Of a DNA stretch of 64,000 nucleotides, positions 49,331 through 57,763 are shown piece after piece. Origin of the DNA: UBA877 sp034436335 (lineage in GTDB: Bacteria; Chloroflexota; Anaerolineae; Anaerolineales; Villigracilaceae). A program made the translations under genes and the position numbers. Under the pieces are notes generated by a model, which was not told the DNA's origin, did no database searches, and was given only the letters and a program-made list of their open reading frames with translations. Where the stretch lies: the NCBI GenBank assembly GCA_034436335.1, contig DAOTVO010000016.1, forward strand, positions 1 to 64,000. Direction: 5' to 3'. Every line of letters begins with the position of its first letter. The stretch's first letter is position 1.

Positions 49331-50659
49331 ATGCAAAAACTATCCAGCCAAGAAGTCGTTCAACTCAGCCGCGAATACACCTTCTTCTCTTGGTCGGTGC
49401 AATCGCAGGTGAATCCCATCCCGGTTGAGCGCGCCGAGGGAATTTTCTTCTGGGATATGGACGGCAAGCGCTACTATGACTTTTCCTCCCAATTGATGAA
49501 TACCAACATCGGACACCAGCATCCGAAGGTGGTGGGCGCTATCCAGGAGCAGGCGGCGAAACTGTGCTTCGTCCATCCGGGCAACACCACCGAGGTCCGC
49601 GCCCGCCTGGGGCAGAAACTGGCCGAGGTGACGCCCGGCAATCTCAAGAAGACCTTTTTTGCCCTCGGCGGCGCGGAAGCCAACGAAAACGCCATCAAAC
49701 TGGCGCGCTTTTACACCGGTCGTCATAAAATCTTGGCGCGTTACCGCTCCTATCACGGGGCGACTCACGGTTCGATCGCCCTGACCGGCGATTACCGCCG
49801 CCTGGCGGTTGAACCGGCCATGCCCGGCGTGGTGCATTTCCTCGACCCGTTCTGCTATCGCTGTCCGTTCGGGCAAAAGAAGGAGACCTGCCATCGTGAG
49901 TGCATTGCCCACCTGGAAGAAGTGATTCACTATGAAGGGCCGGACAGAATTGCAGCCATCATCATGGAAGGCGTGGTCGGCTCGAACGGTCTCATCGTCC
50001 CGCCGGAGGATTACTGGCCGCGCGTGCGCGAAATCTGCGACAAGTACGGCATCCTGCTCATCTCGGACGAGGTGATGAGCGGCTGGGGCCGCACCGGCAA
50101 GTGGTTCGCGGTGGATAACTGGGGCGTCGTCCCGGATATGATTACCACGGCCAAGGGCATCACCAGCGGCTACATCCCGCTGGGAGCGGTCGTCGTTTCT
50201 GAACCGATTGCCCGTTTCTTCGATGATAAGTATCTCTATGCCGGTCTCACCTATAACGGTCACGCGCTAGCGCTGGCGGCGGCATTGGCCACAATCGAAG
50301 TCTATCAGGAAGACCATCTCATCGAGAACGCTGCAACGGTGGGGAAATACCTGGGCGAGCGGCTGGAAGACATCAAGGCGCGCCATGCCTCGGTCGGCGA
50401 CGTGCGCTACATTGGACTTTTTTCGGCGATAGAGGTGGTGGTGAATCGCGAGACCAAAGAACCGTTCGACCCGCCCGTCATGGCTGAGGTGGGCAAGGTG
50501 CTGAAGGAAAACGGCTTGTTCACCTTTATCATGGCGAAAAAGGACATGGGGACAATCGTCTTTGTCGTCCCGCCGCTGTGCATCACCCGCGAGCAACTTG
50601 ATGAGGGCCTGGCGCTGGTCGAAAAGGGTCTCGAGGTGACCGACCGGCTGGTGAAGTAA
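49331..50659 (+). CDS. Class III omega-aminotransferase, taurine/beta-alanine-pyruvate-like
   Basis: 442 residues. FALGGAEANENAIKLARFYTGRHKIL, then LLISDEVMSGWGRTGKWFA and TTAKGITSGY with the catalytic lysine. AGLTYNGHALALAAALATIEVY is typical of taurine- or beta-alanine:pyruvate-type enzymes. It carries a cysteine-rich segment CYRCPFGQKKETCHREC (about 176-192), as in that subgroup. With the adjacent CoA-acylating semialdehyde dehydrogenase, beta-alanine or aminoisobutyrate is a likely substrate. It is 15 bp after the previous gene with AAAGGAG. Confidence 0.9.
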   Translation: MQKLSSQEVVQLSREYTFFSWSVQSQVNPIPVERAEGIFFWDMDGKRYYDFSSQLMNTNIGHQHPKVVGAIQEQAAKLCFVHPGNTTEVRARLGQKLAEVTPGNLKKTFFALGGAEANENAIKLARFYTGRHKILARYRSYHGATHGSIALTGDYRRLAVEPAMPGVVHFLDPFCYRCPFGQKKETCHRECIAHLEEVIHYEGPDRIAAIIMEGVVGSNGLIVPPEDYWPRVREICDKYGILLISDEVMSGWGRTGKWFAVDNWGVVPDMITTAKGITSGYIPLGAVVVSEPIARFFDDKYLYAGLTYNGHALALAAALATIEVYQEDHLIENAATVGKYLGERLEDIKARHASVGDVRYIGLFSAIEVVVNRETKEPFDPPVMAEVGKVLKENGLFTFIMAKKDMGTIVFVVPPLCITREQLDEGLALVEKGLEVTDRLVK

Positions 50660-50677
50660 AAAAGGAGATTTGTTGGC

Positions 50678-52147
50678 ATGGAAAAAATCTTGAACTACAT
50701 CAACGGCGAGTGGGTCGAACCGGCGGTAAGTGAATATGTGGATGTCGTCAACCCGGCGACCGGCGAGACGCTTGCCCGCACCCCTCTGAGCGGCGTGGCG
50801 GACGTGGAAGCGGCCGCGCGGGCTGCCGCAGCAGCGTTCCCCGCCTGGCGCGCCATCCCGACCCAGGAGCGCATTCAATATCTCTTCAAACTGCGCGACC
50901 TGCTCAAGGCGCACCTTGACGAAATCTCGCGTCTCATCACCAACGAGTGCGGGAAAACCTTCGAGGAAGCCAGAGCCGAGATGGTGCGCGCCATCGAAAA
51001 CGTCGAGGTGGCGTGCGGGATGCCGATGTTGATGAAAGGCGAAATTTCTGAAGATATTGCCCCTGGGATTGACGAAATCATGATTCGTCAGCCGGTGGGC
51101 GTTTGCGCCACGATTGCGCCCTTCAACTTTCCCGGCATGATTCCCTTCTGGTACCTGCCTTACGCGCTGGCGGCGGGCAATACCTATATCGTCAAGCCGT
51201 CTGAAAAAGTGCCGATGACGATGCAGTACATTTTCCACCTGATTGAGCAGATTGGCCTGCCCGAGGGCGTGATTAACATGGTCAATGGGGCAAAAGAGGC
51301 GGTGGACGGCATTCTCGGCCATCCGGCCATCCGCGCCATCACCTTCGTGGGTTCGACGCCGGTAGCAAAGTACGTCTATCGGCGGGCGGCGGAAAACGGC
51401 AAGCGCGTTCAGGCACAGGGCGGGGCGAAGAATCCGGTCATCGTTCTGCCGGACGCAGATATGGAAATGGCGACGCGCATTATCGCCGATTCGGCTTTCG
51501 GCTGCGCCGGTCAGCGTTGTTTGGCGGTTTCTCTGGCAGTGACGGTGGGCGAAGCGCGCAACACGTTTACCGAAATGATTTGTGATGCCGCGCAGAGCCG
51601 GGTGGTCGGTTACGGCCTCGATCCGGGCGTGCAGATGGGACCGGTCATCAGCGCGGCAAGCAAGACGCGCATCGAGGAGTGGATTGCGCGCGGCTCGGAG
51701 GGCGGGGCCAAGATTTGCGTGGACGGGCGCGGGACGGTCATCCAGGGCTACGAACGCGGCTCGTTCGTCCGCCCCACCATTATCGCTGATGTCCAGCCGG
51801 GCAGCGACCTGTGGCGGACGGAGGTCTTCGGGCCGGTGCTAGGGCTCATGCACGTCAATACGATTGATGAAGCCATCGCGCTGGCGAACAGTCATGCCTA
51901 TGGCAACCAGGCCAGTTTGTTCACCTCGTCCGGCGCGGCAGCGCGCAAGTTCCGATACGAGGTGCAGGCCGGCAATGTGGGCATCAACATCGGGGTCGCC
52001 GCGCCGATGGCTTTCTTCCCCTTCAGCGGCTGGAAAGAGTCTTTCTTCGGCGATATGCACGGTCAGGGGATGGATGCGGTTGAGTTCTTTACTCAAAAGA
52101 AAGTGGTCATCGAACGATGGCCAAAAGTATGGAGCCGTAAGTTCTAG
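50678..52147 (+). CDS. mmsA: CoA-acylating methylmalonate-semialdehyde dehydrogenase
   Basis: 489 residues of the aldehyde dehydrogenase superfamily. GCAGQRCLA carries the catalytic cysteine (about 285). QAQGGAKNPVIVLPDAD stands in place of the usual glutamate-bearing motif, and GSTPVAKYVY binds NAD. Both are features of MmsA/IolA. It converts malonate or methylmalonate semialdehyde to acetyl- or propionyl-CoA with CO2 release. Following the omega-aminotransferase by 18 bp, it completes a beta-amino-acid route. A strong terminator closes the unit. Confidence 0.93.
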   Translation: MEKILNYINGEWVEPAVSEYVDVVNPATGETLARTPLSGVADVEAAARAAAAAFPAWRAIPTQERIQYLFKLRDLLKAHLDEISRLITNECGKTFEEARAEMVRAIENVEVACGMPMLMKGEISEDIAPGIDEIMIRQPVGVCATIAPFNFPGMIPFWYLPYALAAGNTYIVKPSEKVPMTMQYIFHLIEQIGLPEGVINMVNGAKEAVDGILGHPAIRAITFVGSTPVAKYVYRRAAENGKRVQAQGGAKNPVIVLPDADMEMATRIIADSAFGCAGQRCLAVSLAVTVGEARNTFTEMICDAAQSRVVGYGLDPGVQMGPVISAASKTRIEEWIARGSEGGAKICVDGRGTVIQGYERGSFVRPTIIADVQPGSDLWRTEVFGPVLGLMHVNTIDEAIALANSHAYGNQASLFTSSGAAARKFRYEVQAGNVGINIGVAAPMAFFPFSGWKESFFGDMHGQGMDAVEFFTQKKVVIERWPKVWSRKF

Positions 52148-52197
52148 CCGGGCCAAAGACAGGAACTTTGCTGCAGACACGAGACATGAAATAGATC

Positions 52198-52229
52198 GAG
52201 GCCGTTGCCAGGACGGCCTCATTTTTTTT
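52198..52229 (+). terminator. Intrinsic terminator after mmsA
   Basis: GAGGCCGT and ACGGCCTC (52198-52205 and 52213-52220) form an 8-bp stem with a 7-nt loop, followed by ATTTTTTTT. Confidence 0.93.
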
Positions 52230-52241
52230 AAAAGGCAAATA

Positions 52242-52283
52242 TGACAAATGTCACTTGCTTTTTTTGTTGGAAAGCGCTAGATT
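52242..52283 (+). promoter_or_regulatory. Operator and promoter of the second Lrp gene
   Basis: A dyad TGACAAATGTCA (52242-52253) immediately precedes a -35 box TTGCTT (52255-52260) and a -10 box TAGATT (52278-52283) at 17 nt. The dyad shares TGAC...GTCA with the operator at 47429. Confidence 0.5.
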
Positions 52284-52326
52284 AAGAACATCTCTTTGTC
52301 GGAAAACATCAATATATCGTGAAAAA

Positions 52327-52812
52327 ATGTACGAACCGGACAAAACCGACCTGAAAATCATCGGCTTGCTCCTTGAAGACGGACGGATGCCGGCAGCAGA
52401 AGTTGCTCGCCGTGTGGGAAATGTTTCTGAGCGGGCAGTGCGCTATCGCATTGAACAGATGGTGAAAGATGGGCTGATTCATATCGGCGCAGTGGTTAAT
52501 CCGCGCCGATTTGGTTTTTCGGTGGTGGCAGACGTTTTTGTGGAAGCAGAGCCGGCGCAAATTCAGGAATTGGCGCAGAGTCTAGCCGAAATGGAGAACG
52601 TTACCTACGTGGCCTGTTCCATTGGAGAGCTAGATATTTCTATTCAAGTAGTGGCACGGGATACCGAGGAAGTGTACCGTTTTGCGACGGAGGTCATCGG
52701 CAAATTGCCGGGGGTGCGCAAGACGACGACTTCCATCGTCCCGTTTGTTGTCAAAGATGTCTATCACTGGCGTCCGCCACATCGCTCTGGGGAACAGGAT
52801 GACGGTCCATAA
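52327..52812 (+). CDS. Lrp/AsnC family transcriptional regulator, second copy
   Basis: 161 residues, a close paralogue of the regulator at 47492 (shared LLLEDGRMPAAEVARRVGNVSERAVRYRIE helix-turn-helix and a VVARDTEEVYRFATEVIGKLPGVRKTTT segment). The frame is open upstream, but ATG 52327 gives the family length. It probably governs the putrescine-aminotransferase and symporter genes downstream, from which a hairpin separates it. Confidence 0.92.
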   Translation: MYEPDKTDLKIIGLLLEDGRMPAAEVARRVGNVSERAVRYRIEQMVKDGLIHIGAVVNPRRFGFSVVADVFVEAEPAQIQELAQSLAEMENVTYVACSIGELDISIQVVARDTEEVYRFATEVIGKLPGVRKTTTSIVPFVVKDVYHWRPPHRSGEQDDGP

Positions 52813-52851
52813 AACGCCGGGGCGGCTTTTGGATTGTAAAAGGCGTTTTTT
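52811..52851 (+). terminator. Hairpin after the second Lrp gene
   Basis: AAAACGCC (52811-52818) pairs with GGCGTTTT (52842-52849), followed by TT and an AT-rich tract. The loop is long (23 nt), so it may be an attenuator instead of a simple terminator. It overlaps the Lrp stop codon by 2 nt. Confidence 0.55.
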
Positions 52852-52874
52852 ATTTCTTTTCAAACGGAGGAAAC

Positions 52875-54233
52875 ATGTCCAAAGATTTGCAACATGCACT
52901 CGAATATTCCAGTAAGTGGCTGGAAATTATCAAGCAGGAAACCGTTCCCGAAGAGGTCGGCAAGTGGATTATCGAGGAATCGAAGTACAACTTTGCCGAA
53001 CACTTCAACAAAGGCTGGCTTGACTATCGCAAGTCGGTGACCGAAGCGGGCCAATGGGCGGCGACCGAGTGGACCGGCCGGGGGGCTGTCTTTGAGGATG
53101 TTCTGGGGCGGAAATTCATCGACTTCCTTGGCGGGTATGGCATGATGAATCACGGCTGGAGTCATCCGGACGTGGTGGCGGCGGTGGCGGCGCAACTGAA
53201 GCGCACTCCTATGCCCAGCCAAGAACTGATTGACCCGCTGCGCGGCGTGCTGGCGCGCCTGATTGCCGACATTACCCCAGGCGACATCAAGTACTCGTTC
53301 TTCTGCGCCAGCGGGACGGAGGCCATCGAAGGGGCCATCAAACTGGCCAAGATGTACACCAAGAAATCGGCGTTCATTGTAGGCGTCAAAGCCTTCCATG
53401 GCAAGACGATGGGATCGCTTTCGATGATGGGCAAGGCCGATTACCGTCAGCCGCCGGGTGTGCTTTACGGCGGGCCGGTCTATCACGTCCCCTTTGGGGA
53501 TGCAGACGCGGTTGAGCGCCAACTGGATATTTGTGACAAAGTCGGTATTGGCGTGGCGGGCGTCCTCTTTGAGCCGATTCAGGGCGAGGCGGGCGGCATT
53601 GTCCCGCCGGATGATTTCTGGCCGCGCATCCGCGAGGCAACGCGCAAGTATGGCACGCTGCTCATTGCCGATGAAGTCCAGACCGGTTTGGGCCGCACCG
53701 GCAAACTGTGGGGCGTGGAGCATTGGGGCGTGGAGCCGGACATCATCGCGGTTGCCAAGTCGCTGGGCGGCGGGGTCATGCCCATTAGCACCTTCTGCGC
53801 TACGGAGGAAATCTGGCAGTGCATGATGTATCCCAATCCGTTCATTCATACCACGACGACCGGCGGCGGCGCGCTGGCCTGCTCGGCGGCCATTGCGGCC
53901 ATCAACGTCACTCTGCGGGATAAATTCTGGGAGATGGCAGAAGAAAAAGGCAATTACATTATGCCGAAGGTCAAAGCATTGGCGGAGAAATATCCGCAAA
54001 TCTATAAGGGGGTCACCGGACGCGGCCTGCTCATCGGTCAACACTTCCAGACTCCGGAGATCGGTTATCAGGTTGCCGCGGGCATGTTCAAGCGCGGCGT
54101 CCTGGTGGCCGGGACTCTGACCAGCGCGCATACCATTCGCATTGAGCCTCCGCTGGTTATTACGTATGAGGAGATCGATCAGGGCCTGAACGCCCTGTAC
54201 GATACCGTGGCCGAAGTGGCCAAAAAACTCTAA
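52875..54233 (+). CDS. Class III aminotransferase, putrescine-aminotransferase-like
   Basis: 452 residues that follow E. coli putrescine aminotransferase (PatA/YgjG) closely in motifs: FIDFLGGYGMMNHG, SQELIDPLRGVLARLIADITPG, KYSFFCASGTEAIEGAIKLAK, LLIADEVQTGLGRTG, AVAKSLGGGVMP with the catalytic lysine and GTLTSAHTIRIEPPL. It would move an amino group from putrescine or another diamine to 2-oxoglutarate, giving an aminoaldehyde. A symporter gene follows 22 bp later, suggesting dedicated uptake. Confidence 0.9.
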   Translation: MSKDLQHALEYSSKWLEIIKQETVPEEVGKWIIEESKYNFAEHFNKGWLDYRKSVTEAGQWAATEWTGRGAVFEDVLGRKFIDFLGGYGMMNHGWSHPDVVAAVAAQLKRTPMPSQELIDPLRGVLARLIADITPGDIKYSFFCASGTEAIEGAIKLAKMYTKKSAFIVGVKAFHGKTMGSLSMMGKADYRQPPGVLYGGPVYHVPFGDADAVERQLDICDKVGIGVAGVLFEPIQGEAGGIVPPDDFWPRIREATRKYGTLLIADEVQTGLGRTGKLWGVEHWGVEPDIIAVAKSLGGGVMPISTFCATEEIWQCMMYPNPFIHTTTTGGGALACSAAIAAINVTLRDKFWEMAEEKGNYIMPKVKALAEKYPQIYKGVTGRGLLIGQHFQTPEIGYQVAAGMFKRGVLVAGTLTSAHTIRIEPPLVITYEEIDQGLNALYDTVAEVAKKL

Positions 54234-54255
54234 AACTCTAAGGAGGAACAGTTTT

Positions 54256-55893
54256 ATGGATTTCGCTGGTTATCAATACGTTTGGCTGATTGTACTTTTC
54301 ATCGTCGGCTTCTTTGCCGTGCGCATGGGAGTCGGCTATTGGGCGTCAAAGAAAGTCGCCGATGCGGCCGACTACATTGTCGCTGGACGCCGCCTGCCCA
54401 TTTACATGGTGGGCGCGTCGGTAATGGCCACCTGGTTTGCCGCCGAAACGCTGATGGGCGCTTCGTCCACTGCGTATCAGTATGGCTTCCAGGGCGTGGT
54501 CTTTGACCCGTTTGGCGCCTCAGCCTGTCTGTTCCTGTCGGGCTTCCTCTTCACCCGCGTCATGCGCCGTGCCCGTTACCTGACGGTTGTAGACTTCTTT
54601 GAACGCCGTTACGGAAAGTGGATGACCGTGCTGGCCTCCATTCTGCAACTGCTTACCTACTTTGTCTGGACGGGCGCACAAATGGTCGCTGCCGGGACGA
54701 TTGTGCATGCGCTCTTCCCGGTTGTGCCGGTCTGGGGTGGCATGATCTTGGTCGGGTTATGGGTGACCGGTTACACCATGCTGGGCGGTATGCTGGCCGA
54801 TACCATGCTCGATTTCATCCAGATGTTTTTTACCGCCGGCGGCATCCTGCTCATTTTCCTGTTCACGATGAAGGCTGTTGGCGGCTGGGATGCGATGGTC
54901 AACATTCAGGCGACGCTCTACAATCCCAAGCCGTTTACGCTCTTGCCTGATATGCAGGGCGAGGCCGGGTACCTGGGCTACTTCGGCGGCATGGGCTGGA
55001 TGTACTGGGTGGCGGCCTGGATGGCGATTGGTTTCGGCTCGGTGCCGACCCAAGACCTGTTCCAGCGCTCGATGTCCGGCCGCAACGAGGCTACAGCCGT
55101 TTGGGGCACCTATATGGCTGGCGTGCTCTATCTGTTCTTCGGCATCATGTCGCCGCTGATCGGCATCATGATGTTCAAACTCAATCCGGAAATGGCTAAC
55201 CCGGACGGCGTGCTGGTGAAAGCCGCCATGGATTACATGCCGCCGGTTCTGACAGCCGTCTTCATGGCCGCGCTGGCTTCGGCCCTGATGAGCACTTCGG
55301 ATAGTTCGCTCCTGGCGGGCGCCTCGGTGGTGACGCAAAATCTCTTCCCTCTCTTTGGCAAACGTCTGAATGAAAAGGAGGAGGTGAAATGGACGCGAAT
55401 CATGGTGGCCATTGATGGAGTGATTGGTTTGATTATTGCCATTACGGCCGCGGTCATCTATGAATTAGGCGTGGTTGCCTGGTCGCTGTTGCTGGTCGGT
55501 TTGTTTGCCCCCTTTGCTCTGGGCATGTACTGGAAGAAGACCAACGAAGCCGGAGCCGTTGCAGGGTATGTGGGCGGCTTCCTGGCCTGGGTCATTTTCC
55601 TGATCATTGCCTATAACGTCGGGTTGGCAGGCGGCGCCCCGACCATCGAGGTTTGTGCGGGAGATACAGATTGCGCTTTTTGGGATGCGGTTTATATCGG
55701 CTCCTTCCCGGCCTTCTTCATCTCCCTTGGGCTGGTGATTGTTGTTTCGCTTCTGACGCAGAAAATCAATCCACCCAAGCCCGTAACCGACATTGACGGC
55801 AAGCCATTGGATATTTCTTTGAAGAATATCTTTGGCGTCAATCCCTTCCGCGATGCAGTGCGCAAGATGCGCCCCGAAGAGTACGATGATTAG
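54256..55893 (+). CDS. Sodium:solute symporter (SSS family), first copy
   Basis: 545 residues with about 13 hydrophobic segments, the SSS layout. AAETLMGASSTAYQYGFQG in helix 2 and the sodium-site stretch ALASALMSTSDSSLLAGAS (about 336-354) are family hallmarks. It imports an organic solute with sodium, presumably the substrate of the adjacent aminotransferase. The second copy at 57764 shares the same hallmarks. AGGAGG precedes the ATG. A perfect hairpin lies after the stop. Confidence 0.93.
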   Translation: MDFAGYQYVWLIVLFIVGFFAVRMGVGYWASKKVADAADYIVAGRRLPIYMVGASVMATWFAAETLMGASSTAYQYGFQGVVFDPFGASACLFLSGFLFTRVMRRARYLTVVDFFERRYGKWMTVLASILQLLTYFVWTGAQMVAAGTIVHALFPVVPVWGGMILVGLWVTGYTMLGGMLADTMLDFIQMFFTAGGILLIFLFTMKAVGGWDAMVNIQATLYNPKPFTLLPDMQGEAGYLGYFGGMGWMYWVAAWMAIGFGSVPTQDLFQRSMSGRNEATAVWGTYMAGVLYLFFGIMSPLIGIMMFKLNPEMANPDGVLVKAAMDYMPPVLTAVFMAALASALMSTSDSSLLAGASVVTQNLFPLFGKRLNEKEEVKWTRIMVAIDGVIGLIIAITAAVIYELGVVAWSLLLVGLFAPFALGMYWKKTNEAGAVAGYVGGFLAWVIFLIIAYNVGLAGGAPTIEVCAGDTDCAFWDAVYIGSFPAFFISLGLVIVVSLLTQKINPPKPVTDIDGKPLDISLKNIFGVNPFRDAVRKMRPEEYDD

Positions 55894-55909
55894 GCTGGTT
55901 TGAGGTATT

Positions 55910-55941
55910 GGTGTTGTCCCCGGAGTTCCGGGGACAACACC
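55910..55941 (+). terminator. Perfect 14-bp hairpin after the first symporter gene
   Basis: GGTGTTGTCCCCGG and CCGGGGACAACACC with an AGTT loop. No T tract follows, so termination is possible but not assured. Confidence 0.5.
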
Positions 55942-55966
55942 GTCGTAACGAAAAATCAAAAAAACA

Positions 55967-55995
55967 TTGACTTTTTTGTCTAAAAATTATAAAAT
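55967..55995 (+). promoter_or_regulatory. Promoter of the third Lrp gene, leaderless
   Basis: TTGACT (55967-55972) and TAAAAT (55990-55995) have a 17-nt spacer. The ATG follows the -10 box by 6 nt without a ribosome-binding site. TTGAC-TTTTTT-GTCTAA over the -35 box is an imperfect dyad. Confidence 0.6.
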
Positions 55996-56001
55996 AGCCG
56001 C

Positions 56002-56466
56002 ATGGAAAACGAAATCAGCACAAATTCCCCTTCTCTCGATAACGTTGACATGGCAATCATCGAGGCGTTGCGCCAGGATGGACGAACCTCTTTTGCTCAG
56101 ATTGCCGAGCAACAAGGCGTTTCGGCGGGCATGATTCGCCTGCGCTACAATCGCCTGGTCGAAGCGGGGTTGCTGAAAATCGTTGCCATTACCAATCCGC
56201 TTGGGCTGGGATATACAACCATGGCTGTGATTGGTATCCGTGCGGACGGCCACCGCCTGATGGAAGTCGCGGAGAAGGTGGCGGCCTTGGAAGAGGTGAT
56301 TTACCTGATTGTGGTCAGCGGACGTTATGACATCGTTGCTGAAGTCATGTGCCGGGACCGCGAACACCTGCTCCAGTTTTTGACCGAACGGCTCTATAAG
56401 GTCGAAGGCGTCCGTGAATCGGAAACCTTTATGCATCTCAAGATTGTCAAGGAAATCTATTTCTAG
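56002..56466 (+). CDS. Lrp/AsnC family transcriptional regulator, third copy
   Basis: 154 residues. The helix-turn-helix is FAQIAEQQGVSAGMIRLRYNRLVEAGLL (about 33-60), and the AsnC effector domain follows with GRYDIVAEVMCRDREHLLQFL. It is more divergent from the other two. It heads the unit with the saccharopine-type dehydrogenase, second symporter and AOR. It appears to be leaderless. Confidence 0.92.
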   Translation: MENEISTNSPSLDNVDMAIIEALRQDGRTSFAQIAEQQGVSAGMIRLRYNRLVEAGLLKIVAITNPLGLGYTTMAVIGIRADGHRLMEVAEKVAALEEVIYLIVVSGRYDIVAEVMCRDREHLLQFLTERLYKVEGVRESETFMHLKIVKEIYF

Positions 56467-56517
56467 AATTCTCCGGATCAGTCCGGATATCAAATTCACG
56501 AAAAAGGAGATGCAAAA

Positions 56518-57723
56518 ATGAAAGTACTACTGGTTGGTGTTGGCGGCGTCGGCGAAGCCATCGCGGTCATTGCGAAAGGTCGCCCCTGGGTGGAGCAAGT
56601 TGTCCTCTCGGATTACAACCGCGAGCGGCTCAAGGAAGTCCAGGAAAAACTGGGCGACCCAAAGCGTTTCCCCATCGAATGGGTGGATGCCAGCAAACAG
56701 GAGATGGTCGAGGCGCTGGCAAAGAAATACGGCGTTGACCTCATCATGAATGCCTGTGATCCCTCTTTCAACGTCCCCATTTTTGAAGCCGCCTACAACG
56801 TCGGTTGTAACTACATGGATATGGCCATGACGCTCTCCGAGCCGCATCCTGAAAAACCTTATGAACAGTGCGGCGTCAAACTGGGTGATTACCAGTTCGA
56901 GCGCGCTAAGCAATGGGAAGAGAAAGGCATCCTGGCGCTGCTTGGCCTGGGTGTGGAACCAGGGATGGCGGATGTCTTTGCCCGCTACGCGCAGGATCAT
57001 CTCTTCGACGAGATTGATGAAATTGGCGTGCGCGATGGCTCCAATCTGGAAGTGCGCGGCTATGAATTTGCTCCCAATTTCTCCATTTGGACGACCATCG
57101 AAGAGTGTCTGAACCCGCCTGTCATTTGGGAAAAGGACAAGGGTTGGTACACTACTCCCCCCTTCTCTGAACCGGAGATTTTCGAGTTCCCGGAGGGAAT
57201 CGGCCCCTTGGAATGCATCAACGTTGAGCACGAGGAAGTCTTGCTGGTGCCGCGTTGGATCAAAGCCAAGCGCGTTACATTCAAGTATGCCCTAGGTGAC
57301 CAGTTCATTAGCGTTCTCAAAACTCTTCACATGCTGGGCCTAGATAACAAAGAGCCAATCAAAGTCAAGGATGTCTGGGTTGCGCCGCGTGATGTGGTGG
57401 CCGCCTGTCTGCCTGATCCGGCTCATCTGGGCGACCGCATGTTCGGCAAGACCTGCGCCGGCACCTGGGTCAAGGGCAAGAAGGATGGCAAGGAGAAGCA
57501 GGTCTATATTTATCAGGTTGCCGATAACCAGGAGTGTATGCAGCGCCTTGGTTGCCAGGCCGTGGTGGCGCAGACTGCCTTCAACGCTGTCATCGGCTGG
57601 GACTTGCTTGAACACGGCATCTGGAAGGGAGTCGGCGTCCTGGGACCGGAAGCGTTCGATCCCATTCCCTTCATGGGAAAAATGGCCGAGTACGGCTTCC
57701 CTTACGGCATTAAGGAGATGTAA
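56518..57723 (+). CDS. Saccharopine dehydrogenase family oxidoreductase
   Basis: 401 residues. An N-terminal Rossmann motif VLLVGVGGVGEAIAVIA (residues 3-19) is followed by LIMNACDPSFNVPIFEAAYNVGCNYMDMA and GLGVEPGMADVFARYA, typical of saccharopine dehydrogenase/LYS9-like proteins. It is likely a NAD(P)-dependent enzyme acting on an imine- or amino-bearing substrate. Lysine 6-dehydrogenase or carboxynorspermidine-type activity are possibilities. It lies between the Lrp gene (AAAGGAG site) and the second symporter gene. Confidence 0.85.
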   Translation: MKVLLVGVGGVGEAIAVIAKGRPWVEQVVLSDYNRERLKEVQEKLGDPKRFPIEWVDASKQEMVEALAKKYGVDLIMNACDPSFNVPIFEAAYNVGCNYMDMAMTLSEPHPEKPYEQCGVKLGDYQFERAKQWEEKGILALLGLGVEPGMADVFARYAQDHLFDEIDEIGVRDGSNLEVRGYEFAPNFSIWTTIEECLNPPVIWEKDKGWYTTPPFSEPEIFEFPEGIGPLECINVEHEEVLLVPRWIKAKRVTFKYALGDQFISVLKTLHMLGLDNKEPIKVKDVWVAPRDVVAACLPDPAHLGDRMFGKTCAGTWVKGKKDGKEKQVYIYQVADNQECMQRLGCQAVVAQTAFNAVIGWDLLEHGIWKGVGVLGPEAFDPIPFMGKMAEYGFPYGIKEM

Positions 57724-57763
57724 TCCAAAATTCCCGGTGAAACCGAAAGAGAGGAGCAATGCA

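Noticed and set aside
56002..56466. Reading the island's Lrp genes as one triplicated module
   Set aside because: The first two regulators are close paralogues, but the third is divergent and the genes after each differ, so simple triplication of a unit is not supported.
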